Shown in pieces: positions 41,908 through 53,261 of a stretch of 64,000 bases of DNA. Made by a program: the position numbers and the translations under genes. The first letter of the stretch is position 1; each line of letters opens with the position of its first letter. This DNA is from Pararge aegeria (lineage: Eukaryota; Arthropoda; Insecta; Lepidoptera; Nymphalidae), in assembly GCF_905163445.1 (NCBI RefSeq), contig NC_053181.1, positions 3,534,001 to 3,598,000 on the forward strand. Direction: 5' to 3'. The notes below the pieces were generated by a model. The model did not search any database. It was not told where the DNA came from and worked only from the letters and a program-made list of their open reading frames with translations.

Positions 41908-42205
41908 CCATTCGGCCCACTACAGGACACGGGTCTCCTCCCACAATGAGAAGGGGCTAAAGATGTAGTCCACCACACTGACCCAGTGAAGATTGTTAGT
42001 CTCCAAACACCTTTAGGAACATTATGGAGAACTCTCAGGCATAAAGGTTTCCTCACAATGCTTACCTTCACCGTTAAAGCAAGTGATATTTAAATTGCTT
42101 AAAAAGCACATAATTTAGAAAAGTAAGAGGTGCGTGGGTTCGAACTCACCCTCCGAAAGTGGAGTCGAAGTTCTACGTATTGGGCTTTCACCGTTTCATT
42201 ACTTA
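41908..42205 (-). mobile_element. SINE-E, full length
   Basis: GGCCCACTACAGGACACGGG, GTAGTCCACCACACTGACCC, AAAGGTTTCCTCACAATGC, TTAAAGCAAGTGATATTTAAA, reversed B box (TGGGTTCGAACTCACC) and the head end GGGCTTTCACCG. Moderately diverged. Confidence 0.85.
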
Positions 42206-42674
42206 CCGGAATTCAATTATGTTTTGTTAGAAGACCAAAGACTTTGCGAAGAACACATTGTGTTGCTAGTAATTACTACGGTTCCAAAACATGGTCGCTA
42301 ATTAGTGCAAAATTTTTCATCACGCTCTTTACAGGAAAAAATCGAGTGTTTTGAGTTTGTACAAAATATTCTATGTGATACAAAACATATCGTTACATTT
42401 TACCGCATCATTCGGGTCAAAATTTCCGATTTCCGCAGGCAAATTGCAAGTGATGGGTATATTCCTAAATTTTTAATTTTCAAGCCCAATGGCTCGCATC
42501 GATATTAACGCGCCAGTGCTTTATAAATTCTACTGTGCGTTAGTCTAAATGATTTATATAACTATTCACTAAATGATTGAATTCTCGCATCATATTTAGG
42601 TTTTTAATGTCTGATAGCATTTTTTCATAAGCGACATTATCATCATTACCATCCACAGCCTATTTTTACTTGTT

Positions 42675-43475
42675 ATGGTTAGAATGCAGGAACGAAAGAA
42701 CGAAGCTAAGTGGAAAGTAGATAAACGTTTATAAAAGTAAGGTTGTTCTTCACGGCGTGGCGCCACGTAAGTTCAACAGTGAAATTATGGCATGCTTTGC
42801 AGAAATCTATATAATATATGGCATTCTGAATCCTATCGGCTGTTATTGTTAGATTGTGGGATATAAATATTTCATTTGTTTTACTCCTGCACGGCGCGCG
42901 ACGGCCGGTTCAATGATGAAATGATGGCGTGCTTTGCAGAAATTTTCGGCATTCCGAATCTTATCAGCCAATGAAAATGCGCTCTTAATGTAAGGAACGA
43001 GAGAACGAAACTATTGGGTAGCTCGTCAAACTTTAAAACAAATAAGATAGTCAGATTGTGGGATGTAAATATTTTTGAATATTGGAACGATGGCATGCAT
43101 GATTTTTAGAAATCTACAGCATTCTGGATTACATCGGCTAGTGAAAATGTGCTCTAAATATAAAGAACGAGCGAATGAAGCTATGTGGAAGGTCGTCAAA
43201 CTTCCATAACATTAAGATGGTAAGATATTCGGAATGCGATTTTTTATTTCTCCACGACGCCAAGTTAGTTCTATATTGGCATTATGGCATGCTTTTAAGA
43301 AATCTACGGCATTCCAAATCTTATCGGCCAATGAAAATGCGCTCTAAATGTAAAGAACGCGCGAACGAAGCTACGTGGAAGGTCGTCAAACTTTCATAAA
43401 AGTAAGATTGTGGGATGTAAATATTTGTTTTATTTCTGCACGGGGCGCTAAGTGGCCTCTAGAGGTGCAACTCTC
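42675..43475. repeat. Diverged tandem array, about 4.5 units of ~170-195 bp
   Basis: The core ATGGCATGC...AAATCTACGGCATTC recurs at about 42787, 42923, 43089 and 43284. Each is followed by TCGGCCAATGAAAATGCGC, AAAGAACG...GCGAACGAAGC, GTGGAAGGTCGTCAAAC and GATTGTGGGATGTAAATATT. Spacings are 136, 166 and 195 bp, the shorter ones being deleted units. The pattern is satellite-like. No homologue is seen elsewhere in the window. Confidence 0.85.
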
Positions 43476-43792
43476 GAGACTTGGTACTTTGTGCTTGAAT
43501 GCTTTTATGAAGTTCAGCCGCTGTCGGCGAGCTTTTTATTTCAGATTCCCTTGTTTCACGCTATTTGTTAAGTGAAACTCAGACACGCGAGTCTTTGACA
43601 TAGCGCATGTTTATTATTCGTGCAGTTAAACTTCATTTGTGTGTAGTATATTATTTAACGCCTCTTGGATTTAGTGGTTAGGATACACCATGTCAAGGTT
43701 TTGTGTTCAATCCCAGGGTGGGGATAAAATAGGTTTTGGTTTTTTCTGTAAAAATGTAGTACCCGGATTTAGGAAATTAGCCGTGAGCCGTG

Positions 43793-43936
43793 GAGTGGCG
43801 TGCACTTCATACATACACAACAGCACTGCCTACCCTAAAATTTACAAATAACTCGCATAGGAGGAGAATTTTTGCCGTTTTATGAAATTTTCCTGCTGTC
43901 TGCATATCCTGTTAAATTAACCAGTGCACGCCACTG
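43793..43936 (-). mobile_element. MITE-K copy, reverse orientation
   Basis: Starts GAGTGGCGTGCACTTC and ends CAGTGCACGCCACTG, with internal CTGCTGTCTGCATATCC and ACAGCACTGCC. It is the reverse orientation of the copy at 32332. No clear 8-bp duplication remains (GAGCCGTG versus GTGCCCTA). Confidence 0.75.
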
Positions 43937-44135
43937 GTGCCCTAGTGTTAAGCTCGGTTTCGGTTATTATCACTAACATATGATAATAGTCGATAAACTA
44001 TCAACCGATAACAACCCGAAACGTAATAGCCTAATACTTTAAAACCCTCTCTCAGTGGACGCATGTGCCCAGCAGTGGTATCTCTGCAAAGTCACAGTTT
44101 TTTATTAATTACCCAACTGCGAAAGAAGGAGGGTT

Positions 44136-44170
44136 ATGTATATATGTATATATGTGTGTATATATGTTTC
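44136..44170. repeat. TATG/TATA microsatellite
   Basis: ATGTATATATGTATATATG then TGTGTATATATG. Confidence 0.75.
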
Positions 44171-44412
44171 TAATAGGAAATGCTTATAAATCACACCACT
44201 CTTCACACTTATAACATAAATGCAAAGTTTGTGTTATTCTGCTACTTTGTGTCTGTCTTCACAGTAAAACGGCTTGACGGTTTCCCAAATGCAGTCGGAG
44301 GCATAACACGCTAACTTCTCATCATTTAGTTAGTGCTATAGGTAGAGCAACAAAAATTCCACACGCCTTGGTAGCGGAATAACTTGTAAAGCGTATGGCA
44401 GTTATACCTCTA

Positions 44413-44771
44413 AAATCGCTTCGTGAAAAATTTAAACAAATAGGAATTCTTACAGTAGCTTCGCAATAAATCTATAATAATATAGTCTTTGTGAGACAAA
44501 GTATTGCTCTTTATAAACAAAGAGCTGAAATTAACAATCGACTTACCAGAAACGGGCATAAATTAGTGCGAAAGGTGCAGAACTCCTTTGTGGGGTGAGT
44601 ATACGCTTTTACAACATGATTCCTAAGAAAATACTTGACCTACCAATGCATACATTTAAAAAATGTGTAAAAACGCATCTATTACAGCGAGGTTATTATA
44701 CATTTGATGAATTCCTCAATGACAAGGTAGATTGGAAGCAGCTAGCCTCGCTCTCATCTCCCGCAAGATAG
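44413..44771 (+). pseudogene. LINE-B reverse transcriptase C-terminus, broken
   Basis: Aligns with the last ~125 codons of the frame at 15446-16282: SLREKFKQIGILTVASQ, then a stop, IYNNIVFVRQ, AEINNRLTRNGHKLV, a deletion of about six codons, QNSFVG, a frameshift, FYNMIPK and YTFDEFLNDKV. It carries at least one stop, one deletion and one frameshift. Confidence 0.85.
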
Positions 44772-44955
44772 AAAAATGATTGTAAATGTTGATGTTGGAA
44801 AAGAGCAACTACTGAGTTACTTGCCGGCTCTTCTCGGTAGAATCTGCTTTCCGAACCGGTGGTAGAGTCACTACAAACATACATACTTGACGTTTCAAAA
44901 GTGCTTATAAAGTAGGTATACTTAAAATAAATGAATTTGAATTTGAATTTGAAAA
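44772..44955 (+). mobile_element. LINE-B 3' untranslated end
   Basis: TGTTGATGTTGGAAAAGAGC, CTGCTTTCCGAACCGGTGG, CTTGACGTTTCAAAAGTGC and a (GAATTT)n tail complete the element whose coding relic precedes it. Confidence 0.85.
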
Positions 44956-45266
44956 AAGCTTCTTCGTTTTGTTGCAAAGAATTGTTGCATTTTGAAATGT
45001 TGCATTTTACAATTAGGCTGTGATATTATATCAAAGCGAAGAAGTATCAAAGCCGGCCACAAGATTTCAGCGAGAGAATCTAAACCGCAGCCTCGAACAG
45101 TTCCCGTTGGTAACTGGAACAGTAGGTATTTGTTACATAACAAGGGCATTCTCTAATCAATTGTGGTCAGCAGATGATCCGTATCGTGTACTGTATTAAG
45201 GTAATAAGGTATATGTATACCTGCTACCGACTGCTTATGTATTACTATACCTGATATGTATGTTAA

Positions 45267-45550
45267 GGACCTCCCTGGCGCATTGATGAGCGCGGTAGTT
45301 TTAAGTAGGAGGTCCTGGGTTCGGTCCCCTGCTGAGGCCATATCCAAATTTTCTCTGGTCTGGTCTGGTGGAAGGCTATTATGACGTGGCTAGTTACAGA
45401 GATTTAGCGTTCTGGTACGATGATGAGTCGAAACTGATTAATTGTAAGGTAAGCTTAAAAGGTTGGCCCGATATCATCTTAGACTGCATCATCACTTCAC
45501 ATCAGGTGAGATTGCAGTCAATTGCTAATTTGTAGTGAAATAAGAAAAAT
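45267..45550 (+). mobile_element. SINE-D, most complete single copy
   Basis: CCTCCCTGGCGCATTGATGAGC (A box) and GTCCTGGGTTCGGTCCCC (B box), then TTTTCTCTGGTCTGGTCTGG, GACGTGGCTAGTTAC, GCGTTCTGGTACGATG, TTAGACTGCATCATCACTTC and TGTAGTGAAATAAGAAAAA. It defines the order head, middle, tail for the family. Confidence 0.85.
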
Positions 45551-45878
45551 ATATGTGTAGTTTTAGTGATTGACACGTGAAAGATGCGCTACATTATATC
45601 GCAGTCATTACTTCCACTGAACTGACAGCAGTCACTTTGTGTCGGTCGCCATTATGGCTCTGTAAGTGTGAAGAGCGTGAATTACAGATACAGCAGAGTT
45701 AAAAACTACAAAGATTTACCTTTGCAACTTTAAAGTTTTATTGACGTTGTTGTCGTTGTGTTTTATGATGAGGGTTTTAATTACTAACGTAACTTTTTTA
45801 TAATTTTTTATTAGTGTTTTTACCTACACTTGGAAGAATAATCAATTTTATAAATTTAAAATGCATATTGATATTTTC

Positions 45879-45960
45879 CGAAACGACAGAATTCGAACCT
45901 GCGACTCTCGGGCAATCTCGGCCTGAGCGCTTTCTCCAATTAAGCTACGGCTTTCCTACC
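45879..45960 (-). mobile_element. tRNA-like unit, probably a third SINE head
   Basis: The minus strand reads GTAGCTTAATTGGAGAAAGC (A box TAGCTTAATTGG), then CAGGTTCGAATTCTG (B box, one mismatch). The box spacing suits a tRNA. The arms do not pair well enough for a functional tRNA and no anticodon arm is clear. Confidence 0.45.
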
Positions 45961-46239
45961 GTCGATGCCGAAATTAGTATATGCCTTTCACATCAGTCTT
46001 ATAGCGACTGTAGCGTCATCTAGTAGGAAACGTTGCAGTTTCGATCTACTTTTTTCAAAGGTCCATATGACAATGAGACACGTTTGAAACTAGAGATGAC
46101 ATTGCTTTTTTTACTAACGTAACATTTCATGCGCAGTGCAGTTAAGATTTAAATGTCGTAGAATATCATGTTTGTGTCCTAAATCCAACCTTCGAAGGGC
46201 AGACACAAGGCTTCTTTATTGTAATCTGTCTGTGTCCAC

Positions 46240-46345
46240 GCGCTTAACTAGGCTAAACTTCACTCCAGTAGGGCTAACATGCGCACCACGAGATAGTTAT
46301 CTCAACCTGTTACTCGTGTTTTTTCTATAGAGATTGACGAGATAA
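46240..46345 (-). repeat. O-family repeat
   Basis: AGTAGGGCTAACATGCGCACC, ACGAGATAGTTATCTC and ACCTGTTACTCGTG match, in the other orientation, 62810-62925. The centre GAGATAACTATCTC is palindromic. Confidence 0.5.
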
Positions 46346-46351
46346 TCATAA

Positions 46352-46655
46352 TCATCATATCACCCATCACCCATTAGCACACTATATTGTACGAGTCTCC
46401 TCCCACAATACGAACGGGTTAAGGCCGTAGGCCGTAGGTCCACCACGCTGGCTTCGTGCGGTTTGCTAGACTCTGCACGCCTTGAGAACATTATAGACAA
46501 CGTTAAGGCATGCAGGTTTCCTCACGATGTTTTCCTTCACCGTTGAAGCAAGTGAAATTGTAATTCTTCAAAACGCACATAACCCAGAAAAGTAAGAGGT
46601 GCGTGCTGGGATTCGAACTCGGCCTCCAGAAAGTCAAGTCGAAGTCCTACCCATC
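46352..46655 (-). mobile_element. SINE-E, full length
   Basis: ACGAGTCTCCTCCCACAATACG, GGTCCACCACGCTGGC, GCAGGTTTCCTCACGATG, TTCACCGTTGAAGCAAGTG, reversed B box (GCTGGGATTCGAACTCGGCC) and GTCGAAGTCCTACCC. A short CCGTAGG duplication lies at about 46428. Confidence 0.85.
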
Positions 46656-46659
46656 GATA

Positions 46660-47630
46660 TAAATGAAACGATGAGATAATGGGTAGATAACTTTTTAACG
46701 TGGCGCGTAATCTTGCCCTACAGGAAAGGTCAAGGTACGGTCAAGGTCAATCCTCTGCGCTTTCTTCTTCAGATGCACCAATCATATCTTTATAGATAAA
46801 GCTTGCCAAATCGCATTGGAGCTATGCGAGCAAGTCCCTCATATAACATTTGATGTTATAACAGTAAAGTTAAGAAATAGGCATCTTCCTATATTCCTTT
46901 AATTAATAATCATGATGATTTTGATGATTGGTTAATAACCTCCTCCTTTAGAAACCTTACTGCAGAGTGCTAAGATAAAGACTAAAGATGGGCAACATTC
47001 CTCTATAAAAATAGAAAAAATCTAGAAACAATATTGTCTTTGTTGGCTTGACATTGGCCTCGCAACTATTGTCTGTTGGTCGCTTCCTTCCTCTAACAAT
47101 AAAGACATATGCCCATTTCATTAACGATGGACAAGGCAATGCGTAAATGATTCCTAGGCATACATTTACCTTTCACCAATCGATTTTCACTAGGCAACTC
47201 ATATAACCTAACTTGTCTATGGTTCTTGCCATTTTGTGTTTGTATTATCAAATTGTCTTCGTTAATCTTTGGCATACGAATCAACTTACAATGCGATTTC
47301 GATTCTTCCTTTAACAATTACTATTCTTTGTTAGTGATAGGAGCTAAGACTGATTGATATCAAATTTCCCAAGACGGGCGGGACGGGGGACCCATCCATT
47401 TACTGACTTGGGTCCACGTTGTTTATTAAATTACCCAGCGCTATCGATTAATATGTAGTGCTGCTGTTATGCCACAAATTACTTGCAGTTATTGGTTATA
47501 AGGAATTAAAAGTATTTTTAATAAGGCAAAACATGAATAGGTTCGCGGGGCGGTCATTTTTTTGGTATTGTTTACGTTTACAAGACCAAGAACAAGTATT
47601 TTATTCGCCCACACTTCATTATTTTGTTTG
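46660..47630. other. Unassigned stretch
   Basis: No family recognised. Open frames of 60-74 codons on the minus strand (46957-47317) lack motifs. Confidence 0.35.
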
Positions 47631-47637
47631 AATATGT

Positions 47638-47685
47638 TTTATTTTTATTTATTTTAAATAGGTATTTAAAATAAATAAAAATAAA
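47638..47685. repeat. 23-bp perfect palindrome with 2-nt loop
   Basis: TTTATTTTTATTTATTTTAA(ATA) at 47638-47660 is exactly inverted at 47663-47685 around GG. Low complexity AT, but exact. Confidence 0.85.
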
Positions 47686-47924
47686 TTTATTTTAATTTAT
47701 ATTTATAATGTTGAAATAGTACGATTGAAAAAACTTTACGGTTAATATCTGATTTATTGAGGTAGGTGTAGTCTAGGTAGATGTACGTTGCGGCCCGGTT
47801 TTAACGCGGGCGAAGCAGCAGGGCACTTCTAGTTTTTATAATATAACTTCGACCAGGTTGCAGTTTGATGAGGGCATCTTCTGAAGCAAGATGCGTTTGG
47901 ACCTCTCGTATCTTTAGTTAACGA

Positions 47925-48030
47925 ATATAGTTATCACCATGAATTCACTACCGTTTACAATTTTTTTTAAGAAATGTAGGCATCAAAAGTGTCGTCTTGA
48001 AATATTAGGCTTTGACTTGGACTTTGAATA
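47925..48030 (+). mobile_element. LINE-C 3' fragment, plus strand
   Basis: ATATAGTTATCACCATGAATTC, GGCATCAAAAGTGTCG and CTTTGACTTGGACTTTGAATA. Confidence 0.5.
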
Positions 48031-48384
48031 TGAAAAAAAAAAACATGTTTCAAAGGAAGAGAAACAAACGTTTTCTTTCTTAAAATATTCACGTGAAGAA
48101 TAATTGAATCATTTCATTTTGTATGGAAAAACGGAAATACGAAAAGATGGCAAATTTTACTGAGAGAAAAAAAAAATTGTCTGAGCTGCTATTTTATTTT
48201 ATTTATTTATTCGTTAGCAAAAGCGTCACAATAAAAGTTTTAAATGGTTTCACTTAAATCTAAGATCACAAAAATTACATAAATAAAAGAATGATTTTGG
48301 ATTTAACATTAAAAAATAAGATGATATAAATATATAAAAAAAATATACCAATAGGACAGCATATCTTATACTAAATTAATATAA

Positions 48385-48892
48385 ATCTGATGAGTTAGTT
48401 TGTTTGGTTGTTTACTTTAACGCGATGATCTCAGGAACTACTGGTCCGATTTAAACAATTCTTTTAGTGTTGGATAGCCCATTTATCGAGCAAGACTATA
48501 GGCTATATAGCATCACACTGAGACCAATGCAAGCATAGCACCAATGAAGAATGTTTCAATATCAAATCGTTTCACTTCCACAACGTGCGCTTCGTAAACG
48601 GTTAAAGTTTCGATAAATTCATGTATGAGAAAGTTGTTCCCCTTTAAAAGTTATATAAAAAGTCCGCGTCCTGTCTTTTTTTCTTATAATAATAATTGGC
48701 GAACCAAACAGTTTGCGCAGCTGATGGAAAGTGGAAAACATCGCCTATAGCAACACTTCACAGGTCATGCAACGAGTACATGCTGTAACATACCTATATA
48801 TAACACACAAAAAGCTAGTAAAACTACCGTCTTTCTTTTAAGGTTAACTTATACGCGGACGAAGTCGCGAGGGAGTGCTAGTATATGATACT
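48385..48892 (-). mobile_element. Y-family repeat, long copy
   Basis: On the minus strand it begins TACTAGCACTCCCTCGCGACTTCG at 48892 and runs left to TTAGTTTGTTTGGTTGTTTAC. The interior holds a G-like CATCGCCTATAGCAACACTTC. It ends without the usual AATATTAGTAGG. Confidence 0.65.
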
Positions 48893-48899
48893 GAGCACC

Positions 48900-49555
48900 C
48901 TATGGCACTATGGGGAAAGACTTGAGGAGTTCAGGCTCGGAAGTAGCTTTTTAAAATACCTATTCATCAAATTTGTCGCAGCTATTCCATCTTAAATACA
49001 TGCTTGGGTGGCAAACATATCCAACCGCTTAGTGTCCTTACGAATACGTATGTACGCTTTGTGTTAAGAGTAGCAGATTTAATTAACTACCTTTCGCACA
49101 AACTTGGGAAATGCCGGATTAAGTTAAATATTAAACCATTGTGTTTAATGTTTAATTTTGTCCCCAACTCTGTGATATAGGGTTTAGTTTGCAACTTCTA
49201 CTCATCGCTTACATCCTTTGTTTGTCTTCGCATTTTGGGGAATTGAAATTTCGGGCAGCCTCAAGCTTTTACTGGAAGGTAGGTTTGCCGGTTAATGCGA
49301 ACATATTGATGTGTATTTTATATATTAACTAGCTGTTCATTGTTGATCATTTTTTCGTCTGAAACTTATTACCTCGGAAACTTATTTATGCCCGTTTCGT
49401 TTAGGGATTAACAATATTAGTATATATTTATGTAATATTGATATTCATTTTTAAGGTATTAATAAATATATTAATTATCAGTATCTATATATAATATTGT
49501 AAGTTTATTGTATATTTATAGTGCATAGTATTTATACAAAAAAATATGTATTTTT
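48900..49555. other. Unassigned AT-rich stretch
   Basis: No repeat or coding feature recognised. The last 150 bp are nearly pure AT. Confidence 0.35.
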
Positions 49556-49562
49556 ATATGCA

Positions 49563-49640
49563 CCACCTACCTCTCTTCTTGAGCTGTGTCTTACGCCATT
49601 AGCTACCTGAAAGAGATCGCTGTATTTATGTTTATGGGAG
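49563..49640 (+). mobile_element. F-family fragment
   Basis: CTCTTCTTGAGCTGTGTCTTACG and GAAAGAGATCGCTGTATTTATG parallel 20300-20360. Followed by a SINE-E head remnant (CACTAGGCTATCACCGC, 49650-49667). Confidence 0.55.
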
Positions 49641-50214
49641 CTTAACCCACTAGGCTATCACCGCTTATAATCCGCTATAAAAAACCTGTGTAAACCCTGA
49701 TAAAAGGTATAAAAGGTATCCCATTTCCAGGATGCAAGCTATCTCGGCGCCAGGTAAACTACAAAAGCGCCACGATAGTTTGACCCGTGAATCGGTACAT
49801 CGATAAAAAAGCAATTTTTTAAATAGCGCGGGAATATATTTCCAATGAGTTTATTCCTGTTTCAAAAGTATTATATGTGTACCTCAATTTTCATTACGAC
49901 TGGAGGTGGAGTGGTTGGGCTATATTTATTTATTTTATTTCTTTGTGTATATTACTTATACAAAACAATTTCGATGTTTCACATCGGCCAGGCGTCCCGT
50001 GACGGTTCATACATTTTTTCTCATCTGCGTTCTTTCGTGGAACAGAAATACAGCGTTCAATTGCTCGACCCAGTTCCACGAGTGAGCTAACTAATTTAGT
50101 TTAACTGGAATACTGTCATTAGTTTCTAGCGTGAGGTTAGCGAGATCTAATATATTCCTTTAGATCTAATAAATTAATCGCTTTTCTTCACAATCTTGAT
50201 TTTCAAATTTGTCA

Positions 50215-50458
50215 TAGTGTATAGTATTCTACTAGTGAAGTCCTTTCATTTGATACCCATTTTGAGGGAGTTGACAAAACATGTATAATAATACCTGTTT
50301 GTAGCGTCGGTCATCTTGACCTGATTTTCATCAAACATTTACCATTTAAACAAAAAAAATATCCAAATCGGTTCATCCGTCCAGGAAATACGACGCCACA
50401 CACACACCGACACATCAAACTTATAAAACCCCGTTGTTTTTGCGTCGGGGGTTAAAAA
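50215..50458 (+). repeat. S-family repeat
   Basis: TACTAGTGAAGTCCTTTCATT, GATTTTCATCAAACATTTACC, CAAATCGGTTCATCCGTCC, ACACCGACACATCAAAC and TTGCGTCGGGGGTTAAAAAG. A frequent lepidopteran dispersed repeat type. The 104-codon frame starting at its end (50434-50748) has no motif. Confidence 0.6.
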
Positions 50459-50759
50459 GTGAAAGAACTTTATATTATATTCTCAAAGTTCTAAAAAAAG
50501 ACAAGCAATTCTCTATTAATCCATACAATCGTACCACTATAAGCACTATAAGCGATGATTGCCTATTGGTTAAGAATTCAGATGTCCTTTCGGGTTACCG
50601 AGAGATCAAATACCATTGCAAACAGTCTCAACACTTGAGTAGGTATCCATGCCAATATATTCTCGACATAATGTTTAGGCCATTTGAATTTGCATCAATA
50701 AAAATAAAAACAAAAAATTTGGAAAATCCAAAAGTGCTCGCCTCATAATCTCATTTTTT

Positions 50760-51550
50760 TCACAATAAAATTGATTTTTTTTTAACTGAAACTTTCAATG
50801 CTCATTACAAATTTTTTTTTTCATATTAATTATCATTCATTTTTTGTAAACAAGACACGGGAATGTCATAATGATTGCACATTGAAAGTTACAATTAATA
50901 TTAGCTAGAATAATTACATGGAAATTTAACGACAGTGAATTGAACGCTCATATTAACTAAGAAATTATGTCGTGTGTTACTTTAGATAATTAAAAAAAAA
51001 TTATTCCGATACGATCATTTTTTCGACCAATTTTGATGCCACATACACCCGTCCATACACGGACGTCCAGAAAAGATTATGTTTAATGTTATTATTTACT
51101 ATGTTAAACAAAAAAATTGTTATTGAAATGTATTTTATGTGCCTGACAAATTATTTGACTTGATATTAGTGTACTCAAATTAACCTGTAAGTGCAATATA
51201 AATAACAAAAAATCAATTTCAGTTTCGAGAAAACTGCTTTTTTTGAAATGTCGAGATTAGAGCACAACCTCAACGCTTCGCTTATGAGGCGTGCAAAACA
51301 TAAACATGATGTACACTGTGCACAATGTACCCATGTGGAAAACTAGCTTTAAACTGGTGTGAAAAAGTAATACCAACAGTTGGCAGGACATATATTTCAT
51401 CGAGCTGCAACCATTAACACCTGGACGACTCCGTTCTGGTTCAATTAATGTTAGCGCGGTAAATAAAGGTGAACTACGTCTTGCTATTTTTAATTAAAGT
51501 ACGCTAAGCGACGGGGTGAGCAATTGTGCGCCTATTAATACATAAGATAA
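50760..51550. other. Unassigned AT-rich stretch
   Basis: No family recognised. CATACACCCGTCCATACACGG near 51045 may be an S-type remnant. Confidence 0.35.
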
Positions 51551-51569
51551 AAAGAAGTATATTCTTATA

Positions 51570-51665
51570 TATGACCATCTCACATTGTCATTTAAAATTA
51601 TTAGAAGAGCAACCTGGTTAGAGCAATAATTGAAACCGAAGCTTTTTTTTATCGATTATTTAATG
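51570..51665 (-). mobile_element. LINE-C fragment
   Basis: GACCATCTCACATTGTCATTT, AGAGCAACCTGGTTAGAGC and AAGCTTTTTTTTATCG match the LINE-C untranslated region only. Confidence 0.6.
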
Positions 51666-51794
51666 AAAACGCAGTAAATGAAGGATAGCGATACGTCTCG
51701 CTATTTTCAATTAAAGGACGCTAAGCGTTTGTTATGCGAAGGGAACGGCAATTGTGCGAAATTTAACGGCAATTGTGCGTTGGTGTCAGCTCCT

Positions 51795-52045
51795 TGAGAC
51801 CTAACACCCACCCCCACTTTTGCTACTTTGCAACACAACGGATTTCGTTACTCCTGATCTGATCTCCATTGCCTTAGGTCTTATCAGGCCTATCAGCTCA
51901 CGTACTCGTAGATTCGTTAGGAATGCTTTTAACCATGTAAGTAGTAAGTTTAGTGTTAGAATGATGCAGCTGTGATGCGTTTCTCATTCTAGCAGATACT
52001 TATTCTTTTAAACGTTCTTATCTTTTCCTTATTCTACTTTAACGT
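51795..52045 (+). pseudogene. LINE C-terminal relic
   Basis: In one frame: TPDLISIALGLIRP, SSRTRRFVRNAFNH and SSKFSVRMMQL, then after a stop and shift DTYSFKRSYLFL. The order PDL...RxTR...SxxxRMMxL...SFKR matches the C-terminal domain of non-LTR retrotransposons. Stops interrupt it. Confidence 0.5.
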
Positions 52046-52207
52046 GCTTGCAGGAATAAATTGGATCTGGCTAATCTTGAGCAAGAAACAAATGACGGTA
52101 TTTTAGTTGAACTAGATTTGTTAGCACACTTGAGAGTCGAAAAACTGGGTCGGGTTGATGTTCTGCGGAACAAAGTCAATGGATGTCAGAATCAGTCGTT
52201 TTTTTAG
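52046..52207 (+). other. Protein-like open segment of unknown origin
   Basis: Fifty codons from 52055 to TAG at 52205, starting NKLDLANLEQETNDG and continuing LVELDLLAHLRVEKLGR. A pyrimidine-rich tract and TTGCAG precede it, imitating a splice acceptor. It directly follows a LINE relic, so it is more likely retroelement-derived than a host exon. Confidence 0.25.
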
Positions 52208-52404
52208 AAACTTTTACTAAACTTAGTTAACTAGTACTATGAACGAAAACTCCATAAGAGCTACGCCCTACGTCTCCATTAATTAAGCGAAGGGTTTCGG
52301 AAGCAGAAGTTCCAGAATTTCAGACAATCAATCATAACCGGATAAAACACTTCGGGCCTTAATTTTTTTTATATGAGCAGAGGATTACTGTATGTACGCT
52401 ACAT

Positions 52405-52618
52405 TTCATCATAATCATCATATCAACCGATAGCCGTCCACTGCTGGACATAGGTTTTTTGTAGAAAGTTCCAAATTGCACGGTTTTGGGCCGCTTGAAT
52501 CCAGCGGCTACCGGCGACGCGCCTAATGTCGTCCGTCCACTTTGTCGGGGGTCGACCAACGCTGCGTTTACCAGTGCGGGGCTGCCATTCCAGCACCTTG
52601 GGAACGTCCATCTCTCCT
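52405..52618 (-). pseudogene. RTE-like LINE-J C-terminus
   Basis: A 62-codon minus frame (52423-52611) contains PKVLEWQPRTGKRSVGRPP, then TKWTDDIRRVAGSRW and AIWNFLQKTYVQQW. This is the extreme C-terminus of an RTE-like polyprotein, followed by an (ATG)n-type 3' end (ATCATAATCATCATATC on the plus strand). Best preserved of the three J copies. Confidence 0.8.
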
Positions 52619-53261
52619 CCGAACTAAGTACGCTACGCTACATTTAATTACGCTAACTACGCTACATTTAGCCCTTATAATATCTAAGTTCCATGAGAAC
52701 ACTCGATGAAGATCGCGAAATTGTGGTTTTGTTTTGTTTTGCACGGAACAAAAGATCGATATGTTTTGCATTACAAAAGAACATCAACATTTCTACGCAA
52801 ACAAAATCGCGGGCAACAACTAGTTCATATACATCCAAGACTTCAGAAGAGTGTTAACAGTAGTATATAATACCTCACGCCGAAAATTAACTGCGCTAAC
52901 CAAATCCAAAGCCGTAACGAACGAACTCCCTGTTAAAACAGATTAGATCTTCACTAGCGGAACTGGGTCGGGGTCAGATTAAGCGCTGAATATCCAGCGT
53001 GCTCCACGGAACAAGTGCTCTCTGTTGTCAGTCAGTATCAACGTGTTTCAGCGTGTTCTCATAATGAAGTAAGGTCAACTGTTTCATGCAGAATTATTTA
53101 TAATAATGAAGAATGCATAGGTTTTTATTAGGCAGAATTTACCTTCCCATTTTTTGAGAGGGATATTCTCTGTCTTCTTTCTACTATTTTAATGGAGGTT
53201 ATAAATTTTGCATTACTAGTCACGCTATTTCTAATTATTTTTCGTGCATCTTACTTAAAAG

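Noticed and set aside
42675..43475. CRISPR-like array
   Set aside because: The units are 136-195 bp, diverged throughout, without short exact repeats and unique spacers, and the genome is eukaryotic.
52046..52207. Splice-acceptor-like TTGCAG plus 50 open codons as a host exon
   Set aside because: It directly follows a non-LTR C-terminal relic, and the possible upstream donor (CAT|GTAAGT at 51938) joins in a phase that gives an immediate stop.
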